Origin: Vibrio marisflavi CECT 7928
GTDB taxonomy: Bacteria > Pseudomonadota > Gammaproteobacteria > Enterobacterales > Vibrionaceae
Assembly: GCF_921294215.1 (NCBI RefSeq)
Contig: NZ_CAKLDM010000002.1
Span: 1,178,001-1,242,000 of the forward strand
Direction of reading: 5' to 3'
Length of the DNA stretch: 64,000 nucleotides
The first letter of the stretch is position 1; every line of letters starts with the position of its first letter. The position numbers and the translations under genes are program-made. The notes under the pieces are model-generated. The model did not search any database, was not told the origin of the DNA, and saw nothing but the letters and a program-made list of their open reading frames with translations. Shown piece after piece: positions 8,939 to 18,304 of this stretch.

Positions 8939-9734
8939 GAAATACCTGAGACTTATTATTGCCTTGATCGTCATCGTCTGATTTACGCTCCGTCACAATT
9001 CGAAGCTTAATACCAAACATATTTCGGTAAACGATCCCTTTTACGTGGAAGAAAAACGGTAGCACAAATATCAAGCCAATCCCATAGAAGATCGTGGCAA
9101 AAATGAACATCAACAATACAAGCAAATAAATACCTGCCAGTACGAAAAGCTTTCTATTTACGGCTTTGAATGAAAGTATTAGTGATTGGACTGGAGATAT
9201 ACGTTTTTCACAAATTAGCAGTGTAGAGTTGCTAAACGCCATGGATATATAAAGTGACAAAAACGGGAATAGTAACCCAGCGACACCTTGGAGTATTAAG
9301 CTAATTAATGTTGCAATAATTAATGGAACGGTAAACTGTAGTCCCTTCCCTATATGACCAAGCTTTGTAGACAAGCCGGCAGCGTGGCTCATTGCCATTA
9401 AAGAAACACCGGCATAAATAGGAACACTGATGACTTCATAGCTGAAGTTCGCAATAAATATCGACTGCATAAAGTTATGAGTCAAACCTTCTGGGTTCTC
9501 TACAGCCTTTAAAATAGCTGCTGGGTCACCCAATTGAAGTCTTATCGCTATATAAAAAATAGCCACTTGAACAATGAGTAAAATTAGAATTGCAGGTGTA
9601 AAGGAGAAAAAGTTTTTAATAGTATTGTTCCATGCTTCTTTTAGTATGGCACCGGCTTTTAACTCATAGTCTCCAGAAACAGCCGTTTCAATACTACCAC
9701 CTAAATTAAAATCTTTTTCGACTTCGTCTTTCAT
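8931..9734 (-). CDS. polytopic membrane protein of unknown function
   Basis: This is an integral membrane protein of 267 residues with a hydrophilic N-terminus of about 40 residues and some six hydrophobic segments. The segment YELKAGAILKEAWN followed by helices resembles YciC/BPSS1780-type families, but I cannot assign it firmly. It is the first gene of the operon with bax and the DUF2987 gene and overlaps bax by 8 nt. A role alongside peptidoglycan remodelling is plausible from context only. Confidence 0.7.
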   Translation of the reverse strand: MKDEVEKDFNLGGSIETAVSGDYELKAGAILKEAWNNTIKNFFSFTPAILILLIVQVAIFYIAIRLQLGDPAAILKAVENPEGLTHNFMQSIFIANFSYEVISVPIYAGVSLMAMSHAAGLSTKLGHIGKGLQFTVPLIIATLISLILQGVAGLLFPFLSLYISMAFSNSTLLICEKRISPVQSLILSFKAVNRKLFVLAGIYLLVLLMFIFATIFYGIGLIFVLPFFFHVKGIVYRNMFGIKLRIVTERKSDDDDQGNNKSQVFHA

Positions 9735-9870
9735 TATCTATTCCGAGATAGCTGTTACTATCTAATTTTGTCAGGGAAATTTGCCTATTATACGTTAATG
9801 TTTTCAATACTAAAATCTTCTCACGATACAGGCACTTACTGGGGGGGTATGCGCACAACTAGTAACTATT

Positions 9871-9908
9871 TGAATTAAAAGAAATAAAACGTCATTTCTT
9901 TTAATTCA
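9871..9908. repeat. perfect 15-bp AT-rich inverted repeat downstream of cobB
   Basis: Positions 9871-9885 and 9894-9908 are exact reverse complements (TGAATTAAAAGAAAT and its partner) around an 8-nt centre. It lies about 60 nt beyond the cobB stop and about 140 nt upstream of the membrane-protein operon. It has almost no G or C, so it is a weak terminator stem. It may be a terminator of A/T type or a protein binding site. Confidence 0.7.
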
Positions 9909-9969
9909 GGAGAGCAAAGCCAATTTGTATCAAGATAATAAAGTTCCCAATTGACCAGTAGATGAACAA

Positions 9970-10689
9970 TTAGTTTTGTAACGCTAGAATCTCTTCGACC
10001 AGACTCTTTACTTCAATGCTAGCTTTTCCGTAGCGCTTCTCTTCAAATTCGCTTTCTATTGCACTTGGCTCTAGATTGATTTCAATAGTGTGCGCACCAT
10101 GCATTCTAGCGTCATGAACAAACCCTGCAGCTGGATAGACTACGCCAGAGGTACCGATAGAAACGAAAAGGTCAGCTTGCTCTAACGCGGAATATATTTC
10201 ACCCATTCTCAGCGGCATTTCACCAAACCAAACAACATGCGGTCGTAACTGAGCAGGAATCTGGCAACAGTGGCACAAGTCTCCTGTCATTAAATCTTTG
10301 GTATGTTCAAATGTCTGGTTAGACTCTGAACACCGTACCTTGAGTAACTCACCATGCATGTGTATCACGTTTTTGCTACCACCTCGTTCATGCAAGTTAT
10401 CAATATTTTGGGTAATAATGGTGACCGTTCCGTCTATTTCTTCTTCCAACTTTCCTAAAGCAATATGGGCTGCGTTCGGCTGGATTTCTGGTAATTGCAG
10501 ATTTGACCTACGTTGATTGTAAAACGACTGAACTAGATCAGGGTCTTTTGAGAAACCCTCTGGAGTAGCGACATCTTCAATATGATGGTCTTCCCACAAA
10601 CCATCTTGAGCACGGAAAGTTTTGATTCCTGATTCTGCGGAAATTCCCGCTCCAGTTAGCACAACGACATTTTTATAAGGAAACTTCAT
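9970..10689 (-). CDS. cobB: NAD-dependent protein deacylase CobB (sirtuin)
   Basis: CobB removes acetyl and succinyl groups from protein lysines using NAD+. The 239-residue product has the NAD-binding motif [14 protein letters not shown], the NID motif in [12 protein letters not shown], the catalytic His in HMHGEL, and zinc-ligand cysteines (RCSES and LCHCCQ). The FYNQRR segment places Tyr and Arg as in E. coli CobB Y92/R95, the residues that allow desuccinylation. I chose the start just before the Rossmann strand ([10 protein letters not shown]). An in-frame start 69 nt upstream would give a longer form, and a long isoform is known in enterics, so it cannot be excluded. Confidence 0.94.
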   Translation of the reverse strand: MKFPYKNVVVLTGAGISAESGIKTFRAQDGLWEDHHIEDVATPEGFSKDPDLVQSFYNQRRSNLQLPEIQPNAAHIALGKLEEEIDGTVTIITQNIDNLHERGGSKNVIHMHGELLKVRCSESNQTFEHTKDLMTGDLCHCCQIPAQLRPHVVWFGEMPLRMGEIYSALEQADLFVSIGTSGVVYPAAGFVHDARMHGAHTIEINLEPSAIESEFEEKRYGKASIEVKSLVEEILALQN

Positions 10690-10834
10690 TACAGGCCTAT
10701 TTGTTATAGTTATTCGCAACAAAGTAAAAGCATTGCACACTTTTCTATGCTCATACAAGCCAAAGCGAGCGGTTCAATCAAAGTTTTGCAAAGGTTTGAT
10801 ACTTACTGCGGGTCGTATTCCACTAACATATAGA

Positions 10835-10857
10835 AAAGACACCGTTAAGGTGCCTTT
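10835..10857 (-). terminator. amtB terminator
   Basis: A 9-bp stem with one G.T pair (10835-10843 with 10849-10857) is followed on the minus strand by CTTTTCTA. It lies about 50 nt beyond the amtB stop. Confidence 0.7.
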
Positions 10858-10906
10858 GTTACTGATTTTATTGCCGATTATTTGACTTTATGGATAATTT
10901 ATATTG

Positions 10907-12127
10907 TTAATCTTCATTTATAGCAGATATTTTGTGAATGGATAAATCTGCACCATTAAACTCATCTTCTTCAGACAACCTAAGGCCAGAGCATTTCTCT
11001 ATAACACCATAAACAACAATTGAACCCAATACCGCTATAACAATACCTAAAACTGTTCCACCGACTTGCACGACTAGGCTAACACCACCTAACCCACCTA
11101 GAGATGTTTGCCCGAAAATACCGGCAGCTATACCACCCCATGCACCACAGACACCATGAAGGGGCCATACACCGAGTACATCGTCTATCTTTGTTTTGTT
11201 CTGAAGGTAGGTAAATAAATAGACAAAAATCGCGCCAGCAATACCACCGGTGATCAGTGCGCCAATGGGGTGCATAATATCTGAACCAGCACAAATCGCG
11301 ACTAAGCCAGCCAAAGGCCCGTTGTGGATAAAGCCAGGGTCATTTTTCCCTGCAAACAGTGATACTAATATACCGCCGACCATTGCCATCAATGAATTAA
11401 TAGCAACCAAGCCACTGATGCCATTGATAGCTTGAGCAGACATTACATTAAATCCGAACCACCCCACGCAAAGTATCCAAGCCCCAAGCGCTAAAAATGG
11501 GATATTTGAAGGCGCGAAGTTGGTATGCTTGCCAGCTCGTACTCGCCCTTTACGCATTCCCAAATATTTTACGGCTACTAGAGCTATCCACCCCCCCACA
11601 CCATGCACAACGACAGAACCAGCAAAGTCGTGAAAACCATAGCCAAAGTGAGTTTCGAGCCAAGTTTGCACCCCATAATTGTTGTTCCATATCATTCCCT
11701 CGAAGAGGGGGTATACAAATCCCACTGTAAAAAATGTCGCAATAAGTATTGGATAGAATCGAGCTCTTTCAGCAATACCACCGGAAACAATGGCTGGAAT
11801 TGCGGCTGCAAAGGTTAATAAAAAGAAAAATTTAACAAGCTCATAGCCATTACCCTGCGCTAAGGTTTCTGCACCAACGAAGAAGTTATTGCCGTAAGCG
11901 ATTTGATAGCCAATGAAAAAATACGCAACCGCAGACACTCCAAAATCAGCCAAAATCTTTACCAAAGCATTGACCTGATTTTTCTTTCTAACTGTTCCCA
12001 ACTCAAGAAAAGCGAAACCTGAGTGCATCAAAAACACCATAATTGCGCCCAACAATAAAAACAAAGTGTCCGAACTTTGTGTTAAAGCTTGCACAGCTCC
12101 ATACACCTGACTAGCACTTTGGCTCAT
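10907..12127 (-). CDS. amtB: ammonium transporter AmtB
   Basis: This 406-residue inner-membrane channel of the Amt/Rh family has about eleven helices. The twin pore histidines are visible in SVVVHGVGGW and LHGVCGAWGG, and the family signature region around DFAGS is intact. The start (MSQSASQVYG) follows a GGGAG ribosome binding site; an ATG 33 nt upstream would add a charged stretch with no such site. No glnK/PII gene lies beside it, unlike the usual glnK-amtB pair, so it may be a second, non-coupled Amt. A terminator hairpin follows the gene. I looked for a sigma-54 promoter upstream and found none with correct spacing. Confidence 0.94.
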   Translation of the reverse strand: MSQSASQVYGAVQALTQSSDTLFLLLGAIMVFLMHSGFAFLELGTVRKKNQVNALVKILADFGVSAVAYFFIGYQIAYGNNFFVGAETLAQGNGYELVKFFFLLTFAAAIPAIVSGGIAERARFYPILIATFFTVGFVYPLFEGMIWNNNYGVQTWLETHFGYGFHDFAGSVVVHGVGGWIALVAVKYLGMRKGRVRAGKHTNFAPSNIPFLALGAWILCVGWFGFNVMSAQAINGISGLVAINSLMAMVGGILVSLFAGKNDPGFIHNGPLAGLVAICAGSDIMHPIGALITGGIAGAIFVYLFTYLQNKTKIDDVLGVWPLHGVCGAWGGIAAGIFGQTSLGGLGGVSLVVQVGGTVLGIVIAVLGSIVVYGVIEKCSGLRLSEEDEFNGADLSIHKISAINED

Positions 12128-12576
12128 GTGAAAACTCCCACCCTTTTTGTTCCAGAGCACATGTTGTGTGCTATTTCACTTACATCCATCCCACCGAAGA
12201 GGTGAGATCAATAAAAGAACGCTATAAAGCAAGTATCGGACCAAGTTTTAATTTTCGGGACACTTTCCTTACGAAGCCTCACAAACCCTAGTAACTTTGA
12301 TTCGATCCAGGTTACTTAATTTTTAAGTTATCGAACTCATGCACCATGATGAAGCACGAAGATTGCAACTTGCACCAGAGCTAACGGTAGCTAGAGTCAT
12401 TTGTTAACGTATTTGAGGCACTGACACATACATATGAATACTTTTGTCTAGTTGTTACTTGTAAATCTATAAAGTAGAGCTTATGTTTTTACTGCGTGAC
12501 ATAAAAATTACATAAAACTGTAACATTACTCTAAAATCCTCTGAGAGGAACATATTCGGCTAGGAAGGTTTTTGAT
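12128..12576. other. intergenic region between divergent amtB and chemoreceptor
   Basis: About 450 nt hold the promoters of the two divergent genes. I see no gene. An inverted repeat is present: TTCGAT (12301-12306) with ATCGAA (12330-12335), enclosing ACTTAA-TTT-TTAAGT (12314-12328). It might be an operator or a leader hairpin. No consensus promoter stands out. Confidence 0.5.
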
Positions 12577-14436
12577 ATGCAAGTCTTTAATTTTTCTTCA
12601 ATAAGAGCGAAACTTCTACTCATCGTATCTCTATTTATCATTAGTATTTCGGGATACGCACTATTTCAGCACAACAGTCTAGTTACATTAAACACATTGG
12701 AAAACGCTGCGAAAAGTAATCTTGCTAGTGAAGTTGAATTGCTTACTTTGAGACGACATGAAAAAGACTTTCTATCAAGGAAAGATCCAAAGTATATAAA
12801 GCGTTTCGATTCTACTATTCAGTCACTTCGCGAGCGCGTAATTAAGCTTGGCCAAACATTAGCGCCATATGATACGGCTATAACCTCTCAAACAACGTCA
12901 ATCATTGAGACTCTAAATAAATATAAAGCTCAGTTTCATCAACTGTCTGAGCTGGTGCTTTCGATTGGTGCAACAAAAGAAAATGGCCTGAGAGCAGCGC
13001 ACGACAAATCGCAAGATGCTTTATTTCTATCATCCGGCTTATTTAGCCATGAAGATAAAAACAAAATCCTAGATCTTATCCAGTTAGAGTTAAGCTATTT
13101 GCTCTCTCCTAGCGAAGAGCTGTCTCTACAAGTTAACCACCAATTCAATTCATTACGACAGATATCGAACGAAAGTAATTATCAACGAGCTCTAAACGCA
13201 CATGCACTGGTATTTAACAAATTGATGCAATCATATCGTGATTTAGGTTTAAGCGAGAAACTAGGAGCTAGAGGCGCTCTACGTAGCAATGTTCATCAAA
13301 CGGAGAAAATGCTTGCGACACTTCACGGTACGATCGGCGAATTAGTTCAACAGAACAGCGCTAAAATAGAGAGGAATCTATATATTTTAGGAGCGATGAT
13401 TGCGTTCTTATTGTCTATTACTTTGATTTCTATTTCGACATCTATTACGAAGCGAATTGAGGCCATCACTCATCTAATGGAAGATATTGCCAAAGGGACT
13501 GGCGATCTAACTGTCAGAATGAGAGCAAAGGGTACTGATGAGCTTGCTCGATTAGCTAACTCATTCGATTCTTTTGTGACTAATTTACAGGACAACATCA
13601 AATCAATAGCAAATGTCATGCACCTACTTCAAGACAGTGCGCATACGTCCAAACAAATAGCACAGGAAAGCAAAGAAAATGCTCAGCAACAGAAGGTGGA
13701 GTCTGAATCAATCGCAACGGCGATTAATGAGCTGGTAATGACTAGCCAAGAAATCACGCAAAATATTGAGTATGCGGCTAACAATGCGCGATCAGTAAAA
13801 AATGAGGCAGATAAGGGACTTAAATTTACTCAAGATGCTAGCCGAAGCTTAACGTTCCTATCTGAAGATGTTAAACAATCACAACACATGATTGCCGGAT
13901 TAGAACAACAAAGTCGTGAAGTTCATAGTATTGTTTCTACAATACAAGGTATCGCAGAGCAAACTAACCTACTCGCTTTGAATGCAGCTATTGAGGCTGC
14001 AAGAGCTGGTGAAAGTGGCCGAGGTTTCTCTGTTGTAGCGGATGAAGTTCGACAATTGTCCTTAATGACCAATAGCTCGATTCAGCAAATTGAATCTACC
14101 ATAAATGGTCTAACTGAAGGTGTTCAAAATACTGTCGCCCTAATGCAAGACAGTTTAGTTAAGGCCGATGACACAAGCACAAAAACTTCTCAAGCTTTGG
14201 ATTCTATTAAGGAAATAGCAACCAAAGTATCGGAAATGTTCGATTTAAACTCACAAATCGCAACGGCTTCAGAAGAGCAATCAATGGTGTCCGCAGATAT
14301 TGACCGAAACATAGTAAGAATTGCTGAACTCGCCAGTGGGACACATCAAGCTGCGACTCAATCAGCTCTGAGCATTGATCAAGTAAATCAAGTCGGGAAC
14401 AAACTGGATGGAATCATTCAGCAATTTAAATACTAA
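12577..14436 (+). CDS. methyl-accepting chemotaxis protein with HBM-type sensor
   Basis: This is a 619-residue transmembrane chemoreceptor. It has TM1 at about residues 12-31, a large helical periplasmic domain, TM2 at about 268-289, a HAMP domain to about 340, and a cytoplasmic signalling domain whose conserved tip ([19 protein letters not shown]) lies near residues 461-480. In the sensor, [10 protein letters not shown] at 59-68 is the hallmark of the helical bimodular (HBM) domain, which in Pseudomonas McpS binds TCA-cycle intermediates. The ligand here is not shown. It stands alone, divergent from amtB and convergent with the toxin gene 14 nt away. Confidence 0.92.
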   Translation: MQVFNFSSIRAKLLLIVSLFIISISGYALFQHNSLVTLNTLENAAKSNLASEVELLTLRRHEKDFLSRKDPKYIKRFDSTIQSLRERVIKLGQTLAPYDTAITSQTTSIIETLNKYKAQFHQLSELVLSIGATKENGLRAAHDKSQDALFLSSGLFSHEDKNKILDLIQLELSYLLSPSEELSLQVNHQFNSLRQISNESNYQRALNAHALVFNKLMQSYRDLGLSEKLGARGALRSNVHQTEKMLATLHGTIGELVQQNSAKIERNLYILGAMIAFLLSITLISISTSITKRIEAITHLMEDIAKGTGDLTVRMRAKGTDELARLANSFDSFVTNLQDNIKSIANVMHLLQDSAHTSKQIAQESKENAQQQKVESESIATAINELVMTSQEITQNIEYAANNARSVKNEADKGLKFTQDASRSLTFLSEDVKQSQHMIAGLEQQSREVHSIVSTIQGIAEQTNLLALNAAIEAARAGESGRGFSVVADEVRQLSLMTNSSIQQIESTINGLTEGVQNTVALMQDSLVKADDTSTKTSQALDSIKEIATKVSEMFDLNSQIATASEEQSMVSADIDRNIVRIAELASGTHQAATQSALSIDQVNQVGNKLDGIIQQFKY

Positions 14437-14450
14437 GACAGAATAATAAG

Positions 14451-14912
14451 TTAACGGATCATTTTCTGAAGTCGTGGGTCGTAGTAATAACTTCTTTTAT
14501 CCACGACTTTGATGCGATTGAATTCTGCGTGCATAGGGTTGATGAGGAAGTTGAATTCATCTTGAATGATGGCTGAGGGTACTTGTAACAGCAAGGATTG
14601 ATTTTCGCTTAACCAGCTCTGCCCTATGCTTCGGGCTAGTCCCGAGTCCGGTAAAGAGTCCCATCCTTTAGGCAACGACTTGATGGTATACCTTGAAATT
14701 GCAACATCATCTGGTATCCATATCGTTAGTATAGTGAGTGGAGGCATATCCTCAATAGATTCGTGAACGAAGCGCTCAAGAGCGGCTAAAGAGCGAGAAC
14801 TCGCAGTATATGTTATTAACGCGCCTTTTTGGTGCCAACGCCCAGAACCATATAAGCCCCCTTCGCCTGAAAGGCTCGAATAGTTTGCATGAGATAATCG
14901 ATAAACTTCCAT
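14451..14912 (-). CDS. RES domain toxin
   Basis: This 153-residue protein of the RES family begins MEVYRLSHANYSSL and carries the conserved pattern GSGRWHQKGALITYTASSRSLAALE with the Arg, Glu and Ser that name the family. Characterised relatives (MbcT, ParT, Res) are toxins that attack cellular substrates with ADP-ribosyl chemistry; MbcT degrades NAD+. The gene starts at an ATG sharing one base with the antitoxin stop (TAATG), typical of coupled toxin-antitoxin pairs. Its length matches the family. I infer it is active, since no frameshift is seen. Confidence 0.88.
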   Translation of the reverse strand: MEVYRLSHANYSSLSGEGGLYGSGRWHQKGALITYTASSRSLAALERFVHESIEDMPPLTILTIWIPDDVAISRYTIKSLPKGWDSLPDSGLARSIGQSWLSENQSLLLQVPSAIIQDEFNFLINPMHAEFNRIKVVDKRSYYYDPRLQKMIR

Positions 14913-15337
14913 TAGGCAGTAAAACCATACTTGAGCTTGTTAATCTCCTCAATGACCAGTCCAATTCCAGTTACGGTGTCACATACAGACAATGGAGATT
15001 CTTTGCCAAAAGCGATACTCGGTCTATTTAACCAACGCAATGTGGCATCGCGCTCACCAAAGTATTCATCGGCTTGTTTGACTAAGTCAGTCAGCATTAA
15101 AGCATGCTCACTTGATGTTGGGCTTAAAGTGGCGTCTTTGTCTTTTTGCTTCCGTTGCAAGCTACGAAGATTAACTCCAATCATTCGAGCATATTCTGCT
15201 TTTGTGACACCTAAAATAGATGTCCCCTTTTCTAACACCTCGACAGGTAAGCCATTTCTAATAAGCATTAAGCTGTCACTCACTGAATGTACATCGTCTT
15301 TATTGCCACCTAACATTTCATAAGCTGAACGATACAT
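14912..15337 (-). CDS. Xre/MbcA/ParS-type antitoxin (DUF2384)
   Basis: This 141-residue protein is the antitoxin of the RES toxin that follows. The N-terminal part holds a helix-turn-helix-like region (LGVTKAEYARMIGVNLRSLQRKQ). The C-terminal region (YFGERDATLRWLNRPSIAFG) is the toxin-binding DUF2384 module, with the usual W-L-x-x-P motif. The start at 15337 has a strong AAGGAG ribosome binding site 7 nt upstream; the longer reading to 15397 runs through the likely promoter. Such antitoxins usually repress their own operon, and an imperfect palindrome lies just upstream. Confidence 0.88.
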   Translation of the reverse strand: MYRSAYEMLGGNKDDVHSVSDSLMLIRNGLPVEVLEKGTSILGVTKAEYARMIGVNLRSLQRKQKDKDATLSPTSSEHALMLTDLVKQADEYFGERDATLRWLNRPSIAFGKESPLSVCDTVTGIGLVIEEINKLKYGFTA

Positions 15338-15367
15338 AAAAACTCCTTTGTTTATGCATCCAGTATA

Positions 15368-15383
15368 GGCGACATATGACGCC
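15368..15383 (-). promoter_or_regulatory. candidate operator of the Xre-RES operon
   Basis: The 16-nt imperfect palindrome GGCG-a-CATATG-a-CGCC lies about 30 nt before the antitoxin start. Three TGTCA repeats follow at about 15392-15408. This is where an autoregulating antitoxin would bind, but the assignment rests on position and symmetry alone. Confidence 0.5.
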
Positions 15384-15531
15384 AACTCAAGTGTCAAATG
15401 TCATGTCATTATATTTTATTTGTGCTTACTCTTTTAGCTGTCACTCATAAACATCTAGTTATAGTGCGTTAGAGTTGAAATGCTACATTAGATTACTTTT
15501 ATATTGGTAAGCAGGGTTCTTACCGAAACAA

Positions 15532-15557
15532 AAAAGCACCCAAATGAGGGTGCCTTT
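15532..15557 (-). terminator. terminator of the ABC-F gene
   Basis: GCACCC (15536-15541) pairs with GGGTGC (15548-15553), extended by A-T pairs. On the minus strand a run of six T follows. It lies 21 nt after the stop codon. Confidence 0.85.
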
Positions 15558-15577
15558 AAGAAAACCGGTACTACAGA

Positions 15578-17170
15578 CTACTCGTCTACGCCTTTTGATT
15601 TAAGAAATTCTGTATATGTGCCTTTAAAATCGGTGATCTTATTGCCCTTGATTTCGATAATACGAGTTGCCAATGAGTCTACAAACACCCTATCGTGTGA
15701 TACGAAGAATAAAGTACCTTTGTAGTTCTCAAGAGCAGTGTTAAGAGATTCAATAGACTCCATGTCCATGTGGTTAGTAGGTTCATCCATTAGCAACATA
15801 TTAGGCTTGTGCATCATTAATTTGCCAAGCAGCATACGTCCCTGCTCTCCTCCTGAAAGCACCTTAACTGACTTCTTAATATCGTCTTGAGAAAACAGCA
15901 TTCTGCCCAAGAAACTGCGAACCACTTGCTCGTCATCACCTTCTTGTCGCCATTGCCCCATCCATTCCATTAAGTTCATATCTTTTTCGAATTCATCAGC
16001 ATGATCTTGAGCGTAATAGCCGATATTTGAGTTCTCTGACCATTTAAACTCACCAGAGCGAGGTTCAAGCGCACCAGCAAGTGTATTAAGCAAGGTCGTC
16101 TTACCCACGCCGTTTTCACCAATAATGGCTACTCGCTCTCCCACTTCGAAGATTGCATTGAAATTAGAAAAAAGATCTTCATCATAACCTTGAGTTAAAC
16201 CTTCAACCACCAGCGCATTTCTAAAGAGCTCTTTAGATTGCTCAAAGCGAATAAATGGGTTTTGGCGGCTAGAAGCTTTTACATCTTCTAGCTGAATTTT
16301 ATCGATAAGTTTTGCGCGAGATGTTGCCTGTTTTGCCTTAGAAGCATTCGCAGAAAATCGCGCGACGAAGGTTTGTAGCTCTGCAATTTGAGCTTTCTTC
16401 TTCGCATTGTCTGCAAGTAGACGATCTCTTGCTTGGCTCGCTGCAGTCATGTACTCATCGTAGTTACCCGGATAAAGGCGCAATTCACCGTAGTCCAAAT
16501 CAGCCATATGCGTACATACGCTATTTAGGAAGTGGCGGTCGTGGGAAATAATGATCATTGTGCAGTTACGCTCATTAAGCGTTTGCTCAAGCCAGCGAAT
16601 AGTGTCGATATCCAAGTTGTTGGTAGGCTCATCGAGTAACATGATATGCGGGTCGGCAAACAGTACCTGTGCTAACAACACACGAAGTTTCCAACCTGGT
16701 GCAACTTCACTCATCAGCCCGTAATGCTGCTCAACGGGAATACCAACGGCCAAAAGAAGCTCCCCGGCTTTGGCTTCTGCCATATAGCCATCCATTTCAG
16801 AAAATTGAACTTCCAGATCAGCTACCTTCATGCCGTCTTCTTCACTCATTTCTGGCAAAGCGTAGATTCGGTCTCTTTCCTGCTTACATTTCCACAGCTC
16901 TTTGTAGCCCATGATGACCGTATCTATAACGGTATACTCTTCATAAGCAAACTGATCCTGATTAAGCTTCGCAATCCTTTCATTGGGATCGTAACTTACA
17001 TTTCCACCAGTTGGGTCTAGTTCACCACTTAAAATTTTCATGAAGGTAGACTTACCGCAGCCGTTCGCGCCAATTAAGCCATAGCGATGCCCTTCACCAA
17101 ATTTGACTGAAATATTTTCAAACAGAGGCTTAGCGCCAAATTGTTGAGTGATGTTTGCTGTGGAAATCAA
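15578..17170 (-). CDS. ybiT: ABC-F family ATPase YbiT
   Basis: This is a soluble tandem ATPase of 530 residues without membrane segments, the hallmark of ABC-F translation factors. The first ATP-binding domain has Walker [10 protein letters not shown] at 34-42 and Walker [11 protein letters not shown]. The second has GENGVGKTT, signature SGGEQGR and [11 protein letters not shown] charged linker rich in Ala and Lys joins them. The LSGGE signature of the first domain is degenerate ([12 protein letters not shown]), as is typical for YbiT. ABC-F proteins act at the ribosomal E site; the specific job of YbiT is not fully defined. It is divergent from mobA and ends in a clear terminator. Confidence 0.93.
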   Translation of the reverse strand: MISTANITQQFGAKPLFENISVKFGEGHRYGLIGANGCGKSTFMKILSGELDPTGGNVSYDPNERIAKLNQDQFAYEEYTVIDTVIMGYKELWKCKQERDRIYALPEMSEEDGMKVADLEVQFSEMDGYMAEAKAGELLLAVGIPVEQHYGLMSEVAPGWKLRVLLAQVLFADPHIMLLDEPTNNLDIDTIRWLEQTLNERNCTMIIISHDRHFLNSVCTHMADLDYGELRLYPGNYDEYMTAASQARDRLLADNAKKKAQIAELQTFVARFSANASKAKQATSRAKLIDKIQLEDVKASSRQNPFIRFEQSKELFRNALVVEGLTQGYDEDLFSNFNAIFEVGERVAIIGENGVGKTTLLNTLAGALEPRSGEFKWSENSNIGYYAQDHADEFEKDMNLMEWMGQWRQEGDDEQVVRSFLGRMLFSQDDIKKSVKVLSGGEQGRMLLGKLMMHKPNMLLMDEPTNHMDMESIESLNTALENYKGTLFFVSHDRVFVDSLATRIIEIKGNKITDFKGTYTEFLKSKGVDE

Positions 17171-17259
17171 AACCGTTACCTTAAAACTAAAAATTTTGCG
17201 CCACGTTACTTGTTCAGTAACAGAACTTCAAGCACATATTGACTGGATCATAAAGTAAA

Positions 17260-17303
17260 ATGCTAAAGAGCACTAATTTGAGTATACTAGTGCCCTTTAG
17301 CAT
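17260..17303. repeat. long imperfect inverted repeat upstream of mobA
   Basis: ATGCTAAAG (17260-17268) pairs with CTTTAGCAT (17295-17303), and GCACTA (17270-17275) with TAGTGC (17288-17293), broken only by one A/C mismatch. The 12-nt centre contains GTATAC, which reads as a -10-like element on either strand. It ends 21 nt before the mobA start, in the promoter region shared with ybiT. It could be an operator, a leader hairpin or a remnant of a small repeat element. Confidence 0.65.
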
Positions 17304-17324
17304 AGTGCCTGAGATAACTTCATT

Positions 17325-17912
17325 ATGATTCCAATAGAGACTACCAGCTGGGTAATCCTTGCTGGCGGGCAAGCTTCAAGGATGAATGGCAATGATAAAG
17401 GGCTAATTGAGCTTAACAAAAAGACTCTCGTTGAGCATGCAATAGAGATTTTAGCCGTGCAAACTGATCGCTACTCTATCAACGCTAATCGTAATCTTGA
17501 TACTTACCAAAAGTTTGCGCCCGTTATCAAAGACGAAATCACTGGTTTTCAAGGCCCATTAGCTGGAATTCATGCTGGTTTAGCGAATAGTAAAACTGAA
17601 TGGGTCGGCTTTGTTCCTTGTGATTGCCCATTTATTGTAGGCGACTTAGTTGAGCGTTTTTGTAATGACGTAAGTGAGAGCAATTTAATTTACGTTGCGC
17701 ATGATGGAGAGCATGTTCAACCAATATTCAGCCTCTGGAACATTAAGGTACTTGATGCATTGGAAGATTACTTAAAGCGTGGAGAACGTAAAGTTGGCTT
17801 TTTCTATAAAGAAATGAATGCTAAGCCTGTCGACTTTAGCGATACACCTAAAAGCTTTGTAAATCTAAATACACCTGAAGATCTCAAACAATTTGAAAAG
17901 GCTGAGCTATAG
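17325..17912 (+). CDS. mobA: molybdenum cofactor guanylyltransferase MobA
   Basis: MobA joins GMP to molybdopterin to form the guanine dinucleotide cofactor (MGD) needed by DMSO-reductase-family enzymes. The 195-residue protein has the nucleotide-binding start LAGGQASRMNGNDKG, the metal-binding region FVPCDCPF, and EHVQPIFSLW typical of MobA. The length is normal. A likely user of the cofactor, a YdeP-like oxidoreductase, is encoded at 34019. A frameshifted DUF2960 gene follows after 21 nt and probably shares its transcript. Confidence 0.94.
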   Translation: MIPIETTSWVILAGGQASRMNGNDKGLIELNKKTLVEHAIEILAVQTDRYSINANRNLDTYQKFAPVIKDEITGFQGPLAGIHAGLANSKTEWVGFVPCDCPFIVGDLVERFCNDVSESNLIYVAHDGEHVQPIFSLWNIKVLDALEDYLKRGERKVGFFYKEMNAKPVDFSDTPKSFVNLNTPEDLKQFEKAEL

Positions 17913-17933
17913 CAACTCGGTCAGGATAGAAAA

Positions 17934-18193
17934 ATGGCAAGAACAATTATTTATACCTTTAAAAATGAGCAAAAACACTAACTTTTTCATTTGAAAAGCA
18001 TCGTAATATTCATGAAGCAGTAGCCGAAGCTGAAGGAATTGATCTTTCAGGATATCTCGCGATGGAGCAACAGGTAGAAGCTGTATCCGATACCAAAGCG
18101 GTTAGAAACTACAGAGATGCACATTTTAGAAAGCTAGGATTTGGAAAAATCACATTAGCTCAGAAAGAAAACAAAGGTGTGGGCGAAAAGTAA
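17934..18193 (+). pseudogene. DUF2960-type small protein gene, frameshifted
   Basis: An ATG at 17934 opens MARTIIYTFKNEQK and then meets a TAA at 17979. One nucleotide back in phase, the reading continues KTLTFSFEKHRNIHEAVAEAEG and runs to a TAA at 18191. Joined, these give about 86 residues of a conserved small Vibrio protein that I recognise as DUF2960. The break is at a run of five A (17971-17975); six A would restore the frame, as would a -1 slip on the Lys AAA codon. It may be a real mutation, a sequencing error in a homopolymer or, less likely, programmed slippage. The distal part is well preserved, which argues for a recent event or an error. Confidence 0.82.
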
Positions 18194-18255
18194 AGCCAAC
18201 ACGATATAAGCATAGCCACTTTAGTGATTTAATTACTGGGCTGCGAGAGATTGAA

Positions 18256-18285
18256 AAAGGCCTAGTACAAACGTATTAGGCCTTT
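18256..18285. terminator. bidirectional terminator between DUF2960 gene and nagK
   Basis: A 13-bp stem with one G.T pair (18256-18268 with 18273-18285) and loop AAAC has A runs before it and T runs after it. It separates the convergent transcripts. Confidence 0.85.
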
Positions 18286-18304
18286 CACTGTAGATTAGTT
18301 TGCC

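Noticed and set aside
12128..12576. A sigma-54 promoter for amtB, suggested by TGGTGC and TTGC on the minus strand near 12370
   Set aside because: The GG and GC elements are two bases too close for a functional -24/-12 promoter.
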